Shown in pieces: positions 58,587 through 64,000 of a stretch of 64,000 nt of DNA. The notes beneath the pieces are model-generated. The model did not search any database. It saw only the letters and a program-made list of their open reading frames with translations, and was not told where the DNA came from. Source of the DNA: Chalara sp. BL73. Taxonomy: Eukaryota; Ascomycota; Leotiomycetes; Helotiales. Position numbers and translations under genes: made by a program. Where the stretch lies: positions 1,364,001-1,428,000 of the forward strand of contig CAKJVC010000088.1 in assembly GCA_918026815.1 (NCBI GenBank), given 5' to 3'. Every line of letters starts with the position of its first letter. Position 1 is the stretch's first letter.

Positions 58587-60343
58587 ATATAAACAACGCT
58601 ATCAGGGTGTTATTCCACTACTTTTGGATTCTCTCTTTCTTTTCAGGACGTCGCTTTCTTTATTCTGGCGCATTAATTCAGGATCTTTCTTTCAGCATCC
58701 TCACCGCAATATTCTATGTAAATACAGCAAGGCATCCCAAGAATTGAGCACATGAAATTTCAGATTGGCGTATGTCACTTCTAAATTGTAGCAATGTCCC
58801 AGCTAGAATAGTCAGCCAACGTGCTAGGTATATATTGCGTACTCCTCGGAGTAACTTTCCAGATCAGAAGAGATTGGCTCTCAACATAGTCGGCTTTGCA
58901 AAATTCATGCTCCACGCAAGACACTAAAATGGAGAAGCTTATCGGGTTTAGGAGTGGATCTGGGCCTTCTGAAATGAGTAGCAGTGGTGTTCGAGATCCA
59001 AGAACAATGCCAGCAGAACTAAAGGCTGTCTATCGATTACTTGCCATGACATTAATGTTTGAACAAAGCAGTCTCTTCTGGAGGCGATTAGAGTTTCAAT
59101 AAGCTGGTATAGCAGAAGTCAGGAGAAGACTGGCATATATCTCTATAGAGAGCTATTCCCTATTCTTATTTCATGAGGGCGGTTCCTGGAAACTGATCAT
59201 CACAAAATGGGCATTAGTCCGCAAACGGCCAAAAGATATAGAGTTTCAGACCAGGTACGAGTGAGCGTGTTTCCTCTCACAACAAACATATGGCCACCAT
59301 CCTTGTCATTCTACGTGGCTAAGAAGTAGCACCTTAGTGGATGAATGCTGGAAGAATAACAAGGCAGAGAGCAGCGGAGAGCCTGACAGCTCGGCACAGT
59401 CTTCCGGTACGTATGTGGCGGAGGTCGCAAGGCGAAACACCATATTGAAACTACTTCAAGTCTCTTGATCAATTGAAGGGCTTCAGAGACACCCAGACAA
59501 GCAGTCCAGAACTGATAAGCTTACGGGAGATGGTGTGGGATTGTCTAATAGTATTGTGATTAGCATCGAGCATATTATGAAGGGTTACTATTTGCCAAAA
59601 CGACACTACAGACGTGGTAAGGTTAGATAAGACAGTCGCCGCACAAGGAGGAAGAAGAAATCTGGCTCAGGAATACTGGCACCTCCTCCCAGTATTCTAG
59701 AGATCTTTAGTATAGATAAAGAGTGGTTTAGCCCCAAAATTTGTGACGAGAGGATCAGGATCGTCCCAGCTGATGTTAAGGCACTCAATGTCGGAGAGGC
59801 TTTTGGCAGCGTAGACGACTGTCTTGTTTCGTTGGGCAGACTCTGTTCTTCATTAGGCTCTTCTTTTCTCAATCCCGCTTTCATAGTACTGCCTCAGATC
59901 TCAAGAGGCCTGTTTTCTCCTCTCTGGGTCATAGTTTGTGAGACAGCCCATTTAATTTATAGTTTCGCTTAATTAAGGGGTAGAGTCTTGGCAGCAACAC
60001 GAACGCTTAGTGGCCCAAAAACTCATAGCTAGCGCCAGCGAAGTGTTCATGCAAAGACGTCACATCAGGAATATTACCGGAGAAGCAATTCAGACTGTGG
60101 CTGTCTTATGTACAGTGTGCCTACCCTCAGCCTCTCATAATTCTCAAGTCCGATTAAGTGATTTCAGCTGCAGCATCAGTTCAGACATTGCCGGATCTAT
60201 GGTCGAAATGATATAAAATCAGAGGACATGCCTTGTGCTCAGATGTCGAGTCTCCAAGAGAATCAATGGAGTTGTGTGGGACACTCAATGTGTAATTAAA
60301 AAACATTCTTTTTATATTGGCTTTTGTAATTGTATCTGTGCAG
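58587..60343. other. Gene-poor region
   Basis: About 1.75 kb without a supportable gene. Short frames at 58896-59102 (plus) and 59606-59884 (minus) have no motif. An ATG at 60242 followed by 15 codons and a GTGTAA donor could be an old first exon of the decayed gene to the right, but the phases do not agree. Confidence 0.45.
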
Positions 60344-61963
60344 GCAGATTTCCCAGCAGGACCACCAGCCATTCTCGGCCCAGTGACAGAAGCCTCGACT
60401 CATATCCAAGGTACCAACCTCGTGCCAGACATAAGTTTGGTTAGTATCATCGATGCAAATACTGGTACCGTGATCGTAAATGCATTTACCTATTAATATC
60501 AGGAAAGGAAAGGGTATTGTGCCTGTCTTCGGGCAATTAATCATCGATCACGAACTCGTTGCGGTGCAGCACTCGCCAGAAGGGCCATCAAACGTTCTCT
60601 CGTCCAAAGGGGTGATACTTGTAGACCCCTTTGGTCAGCCGGACCGCCAAGAATCCCGTCCTTGTACCATAAATGCGTAGACTCTATCCAGGTTGCAGAT
60701 GTTTTGGTGGGGCCAACGATTACGGTCTCAGTGTCCCAGGTAGGATCCTCGGCACAGCATTTGCGTGTGATACATCAGATATCTGGATTTAGTTGGATGA
60801 GACCAACCCGCTGCAAGCGGGAGACACTTTAGTTATCCAATAAACCGTAGTATACGTGGACTCCACGCCAAAGACAGGAACATTATACTCGGACCCGGTA
60901 CCACTTTTAGTGCCTTCGTGGGTAATGCAGTTACAAAGCTCATCGTACCACCGATTTATGAATGAAACGTCAATATACCGCTGGAAGGTGATCTACCAGG
61001 AGCGACATATTCGGTCTCTTGCTCCGGATTTCTATCGAACTTCAAATCGCCATCATTCGACTATAAATTATAGCTTTCTGCATCGCTGAAACGACCACTC
61101 GCAACTTTCACTCAGAAGCCCCTTCCACCTTACTGCAAAAAGGAGCCACCTGCGGCTCAGATGGTTGTCATTCTTCCAGCTACACCACCCCCTGTCCCAG
61201 TCAACTCCTCCCCACCATGCGGAAACCCAAAGTCCTTGACGCTCACAGGGCTAGTAGATGGTGGGAAGCTAATCCTCATATGGGAGGACTTTTCTGGCCG
61301 TAGCCAAGGACTTGAATGGGGCAACGGTAACGGCGAACTCCACATCCCAGACAACTGGTCAGTATCCGGCACAATCATATTCTACCAGCTCGACGCCTGC
61401 GGCCAGAAAAGCAACGTCGGCAAAATCACCGCCAACAATAACCCAACATGGTGAGACTTGCATTCTGTTAACAATAACGTCTATGAATGCAGCAACTTTG
61501 TTGTTTTCGCAGACCCCGAGAATGCATGCACCAGCTTGTGGTGGAATGATCGAGGCATCAGCAATGTCCGGTTGTTGACTCCAATGATCGCGCATCAGGT
61601 AGATCCAAATCCGAACCTGCGTAAGATCTATGCGCACGTGCTCTGGGAGAAGCTTGTCCGCGACCGCGGGATCTTCCTTAGACAGGATGGATGCGGTGAG
61701 CCGAACAGCATCCCAATCCTGTGGGCGACAAGGAAGGTACGGCCACTTCCCGACAAACTGTCCCCACCGATTATCAATCAACCAGCTATTTACAAGACAA
61801 GCGTGAGCGTCAAAATCTCCAACGTGCTACCAGGTGCACTGGTGTAAGTCTATTTTGACGATGTCCCGTATGGACAAGCAGAGGCGCTGCTTGATAAGAT
61901 GGAGGTCGCTTTGGTCGGGCACGATTTCCTGATGGATACACTTTCCATAGCTGGTAGGTTGTG
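60344..61963 (+). pseudogene. Decayed gene of repeated beta-sandwich (Ig-like) units
   Basis: At least four related units can be read, but in shifting frames: PVTEASTHIQGTNLVPDISL (frame of 60344); GIVPVFGQLIIDHELVAVQH (frame of 60480); CVDSIQVADVLVGPTITVSV (60674) followed by LDETNPLQAGDTLVIQ in another frame; and VNIPLEGDLPGATYSVSC and LTLTGLVDGGKLILIWED (frame of 61161). In-frame stops break these readings: TAG 60790-60792, TAA 60841-60843, TGA 60963-60965 and TAG 61071-61073. Stops at 61452 and 61845 coincide with possible intron donors and count less. The repeating V.V.GL.PGA.V / PLQAGD.L..Q pattern suggests stacked Ig-like or adhesin-like domains. No catalytic site is seen. The combination of three or more frame changes and four stops makes an intact multi-intron gene unlikely. 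Confidence 0.6.
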
Positions 61964-62592
61964 ACTGTGTATCAGTCCTTTATTTGTGGGAGCCGTGTAC
62001 CACGGAGGAGTGGGAGAACTGCTATGGTTATCGAGCGGTAAGGAATAAACAACTGTACAAGTAAGAAGAGCGCCTGGAAATAATATTTTAAAGTATACTA
62101 TAATTTTTTTGTAAGCTCAAAGCTTCAAGCACTGGAGAGAAAGAACATCTATGGTATTTTGTGATTGGCGAGTTCCTTTTCTCAGGCGTGCGCACTGTCT
62201 TTATTCTTTGATATCATCTTTTGAAGCTTAGGAGGGACGTTTCTGGCACTAGCACAGCGTTTATACAGCATAGTGACTGTCCAAGGCCAATACTTTGAGG
62301 CGTAGGAGCAGCACGCATGTTTGAGCTATCAAAGATATCAGCCGAACTTCGCCTTGAGTTTCAGGACCCGTGTTGCAAAAACAAAACCTCGCAGAAGTGC
62401 TCAACAATCATACCTGCTATTAATGGTCCTGGTGGTCTACAGCAATTATACACTGATCATCCGATAGCAATGTTAGCGAGCTTTGTCCTATACATCAATT
62501 CACAAGCAATCAAAGCATACTATACAAGACAAGATATCTATTTGATTATGAAGCACAGAGTTGGCTTTCACTAAACTCTCTTGCTCTTCGGC
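61964..62592. other. Intergenic region
   Basis: Holds the 3' UTR of the minus-strand BDP1 gene (from about 62590 leftwards) and nothing else recognisable. A short plus frame at 62317-62574 (85 codons) has no motif, though FELSKISAELRLEFQDPCC reads like the F-box-family phrase LP.ELRL. It may be a scrap. Confidence 0.45.
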
Positions 62593-64000
62593 CTAGTTCT
62601 CAATTGAATCTAGAACAATATCGGTGCCTCCGCCATGCGAAGAATGCGGGTTTTTCTTGCCCTTCCCTCTAGGGGTAGCCGTTCGTTTGGGTGCTGCACT
62701 AGCCTCCCTCCCAGAACGTGATGCCTGTCTTCCTACATTTTCTTGATCTCTATCACCTTCATCGTCCACAGATCTAAGAATCTCATTCACCCGTTTCTTT
62801 CTAGCCGTGCTGCGAGACAAAATTTCATCTCTCTTCCGGTTCCTCTCAGCCTCTGCGGCTTGAGCAGCTTCTTCGACCTCTCTCTTTTGCATCTCTTCTA
62901 GTGCTTTTAACTCCGCCATCACGGCCTCTGTTTCCTGTAGCCTTTCTCCAATCTTCGCCTCGATTTGTCGTCTGTACTTCACCTCGAGCGTGATTTGAGA
63001 GTTTGTAGGCTCATCAGCGGGTGCAACGTCCTGATTGTTATTTGGTGGCTCAGGTATACCTCGAGATACCCTGTTCATTCGATCGGGATACAGCTTTTGG
63101 AGTTGCATATACTTCAGTTTGCACTCACGTCTTGTTCGCGATCGACCAAATAGCTTTGCCATCATACCGAAGTCTGTTCCGAACACTCTCAAAGATTCCC
63201 AAAACTTCATTTCTTCTGTCTCACTCCAACCTTTGCCTTTTTCTCTCTTCATATGAGTACCGGAAGTGAAGACTCTGGAGAAGTCATCTTCCTTGACTGT
63301 CTCGATCTCTTCGCCACGCGCAACATCAGCTAGCGCATTACGATCAATTTGAAGTGAATCTTGAGCAAGAACAAGCTCGCCATCACGAAGAATCATTCGT
63401 GGACCTGGAATATGAGCGGCGATTGGTGCTTCTACAACTGGGGTGACAAGTTCAGCTGCTTCTGGAGTTCGTCCTTCACGTTCATCTGCATTCTCTACTC
63501 CATCCGTTTCTGCCGCATCTCTCGATTCTCCTGCCGTTACGGAATTTCTCTGTTCTTCTGCTACTTCCTCGTCATCAGTTAAAGTGCTCTGCCAAAGCCT
63601 CTCGTTGGTTTGTCTTCGTAGCTTTGCTTGGGCTCTCAACTCGATCTGCTTCTGCTTGATATCATTGTGTCTACTAGACGTTTTCCCAACTTTCAAATTT
63701 TTGCACATTTCTGCTACCGTATTTTGAGCTGTATCGAATTCTTCGTCTTCAGCCCCCTCAGGTGTCGCTCCACGCTGCTTTCTTGGTTTAGTCGGGTCCC
63801 TCTTCTTGCGAATTCGCTTTGCACCTGCAGCGCATCGAGTAACAGAAGCTCTAATGTCGTCAAGATTATCACCACCGTTATCATCGATACTTAACTCGCT
63901 GTTGCCGATATCCACACGAGCAGAGACCTTTCCAGGCCGAGGTGCTCTCTTCTTTTTAGGTTTTGGAGCTGTCAGTTGTTGGATTTGGGCCACAACTTGT
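62593..64000 (-). CDS. BDP1: TFIIIB subunit Bdp1 (B''), 5' end beyond the window
   Basis: An open frame runs from the right edge of the window to the stop at 62593, about 468 codons. No ATG is seen at its upstream end, so the start lies outside. The diagnostic SANT (Myb-like) domain is GWSETEEMKFWESLRVFG, then MMAKLFGRSRTRRECKLKY and the following LQKLYPDRMNR. The acidic and basic tracts before it (KKRAPRPGKVS; RIRKKRDPTKPRKQRG) and the charged coiled coil after it (about 350-400) are as in fungal Bdp1. Bdp1 completes TFIIIB with TBP and Brf1 and recruits RNA polymerase III to tRNA, 5S and U6 genes in the nucleus. No intron is needed in the part seen. Confidence 0.94.
   Translation of the reverse strand, partial: QVVAQIQQLTAPKPKKKRAPRPGKVSARVDIGNSELSIDDNGGDNLDDIRASVTRCAAGAKRIRKKRDPTKPRKQRGATPEGAEDEEFDTAQNTVAEMCKNLKVGKTSSRHNDIKQKQIELRAQAKLRRQTNERLWQSTLTDDEEVAEEQRNSVTAGESRDAAETDGVENADEREGRTPEAAELVTPVVEAPIAAHIPGPRMILRDGELVLAQDSLQIDRNALADVARGEEIETVKEDDFSRVFTSGTHMKREKGKGWSETEEMKFWESLRVFGTDFGMMAKLFGRSRTRRECKLKYMQLQKLYPDRMNRVSRGIPEPPNNNQDVAPADEPTNSQITLEVKYRRQIEAKIGERLQETEAVMAELKALEEMQKREVEEAAQAAEAERNRKRDEILSRSTARKKRVNEILRSVDDEGDRDQENVGRQASRSGREASAAPKRTATPRGKGKKNPHSSHGGGTDIVLDSIEN

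Noticed and set aside
61452..61847. Stops at 61452-61454 and 61845-61847 as further proof of decay of the beta-sandwich gene
   Set aside because: Both overlap donor-like sequences (GTGAGA, GTAAGT), and the first fits a 42-nt in-phase intron, so they may be spliced out. They were not counted as disabling.

Overview
This 64-kb window is eukaryotic and comes from a filamentous ascomycete fungus (Pezizomycotina; a Leotiomycete-like genome is my guess, not proven). The evidence is many short spliceosomal introns (about 42-220 nt, GTRNGT donors, CTAAC/CTGAC-like branch points), long intergenic stretches, and typical filamentous-fungal families: a Zn2Cys6 regulator, a rhodopsin-domain membrane protein, a fungal CorA-like protein, an F-box protein and a P450. 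I see no operons, tRNA, rRNA or CRISPR array. All exon boundaries below were read by eye and checked for reading phase.

Layout, left to right. 1-3.3 kb: no recognisable intact gene. 3.3-5.0 kb: mitochondrial GABA transaminase (minus). 5.9-8.9 kb: SET2 H3K36 methyltransferase (minus). 11.7-13.0 kb: a small AT-hook protein (plus). 15.2-16.5 kb: rhodopsin-family 7-TM protein (plus). 16.8-18.6 kb: amidohydrolase/deaminase-like enzyme (minus). 20.6-22.1 kb: CAF1/POP2 deadenylase (minus), divergent from the complex I subunit NDUFB3 at 22.6-23.0 kb (plus). 23-26.7 kb: decayed DNA holding a relic of a hybrid histidine kinase. 26.7-29.0 kb: cytochrome P450 (plus). 30.0-30.6 kb: decapping activator Dcp1 (minus), head to head with a large inositol polyphosphate 5-phosphatase at 31.2-34.4 kb (plus). 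35.4-40 kb: decayed, gene-poor DNA with one disrupted gene.

40.0-40.8 kb: secreted alpha-carbonic anhydrase (plus). 41.2-41.9 kb: F-box protein (minus). 43 kb: N-terminal fragment of a fungal regulator-like protein. 44.1-45.9 kb: CorA-like membrane protein (plus). 48.2-50.2 kb: Zn2Cys6 transcription factor (plus). 52.9-53.7 kb: GFA-like zinc protein (plus). 54.3-55.6 kb: an unrecognised protein with a SUMO-interaction-like motif at each end (minus). 56.8-58.3 kb: intracellular GH1 beta-glucosidase (plus), followed by an AT-rich repeat. 60.3-62.0 kb: decayed gene of repeated beta-sandwich-like units. 62.6-64 kb: Bdp1/TFIIIB B'' (minus), its 5' end outside the window.

The window mixes conserved housekeeping genes (SET2, CAF1, NDUFB3, DCP1, INP5, BDP1) with accessory genes (P450, rhodopsin-like, CorA-like, Zn cluster, carbonic anhydrase, GH1) and relics broken by stops or frameshifts. 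CAF1 and DCP1 both act in 5'-3' mRNA decay, but their proximity here is probably chance. I found no multi-gene island that looks like a new defence or metabolic system. The P450 has no recognisable biosynthetic backbone gene beside it. The most unusual items are the SUMO-motif-bracketed protein, the histidine-kinase relic, the beta-sandwich pseudogene, the GC-AG intron inside the zinc-cluster codons, and the 12-nt exon in the P450.
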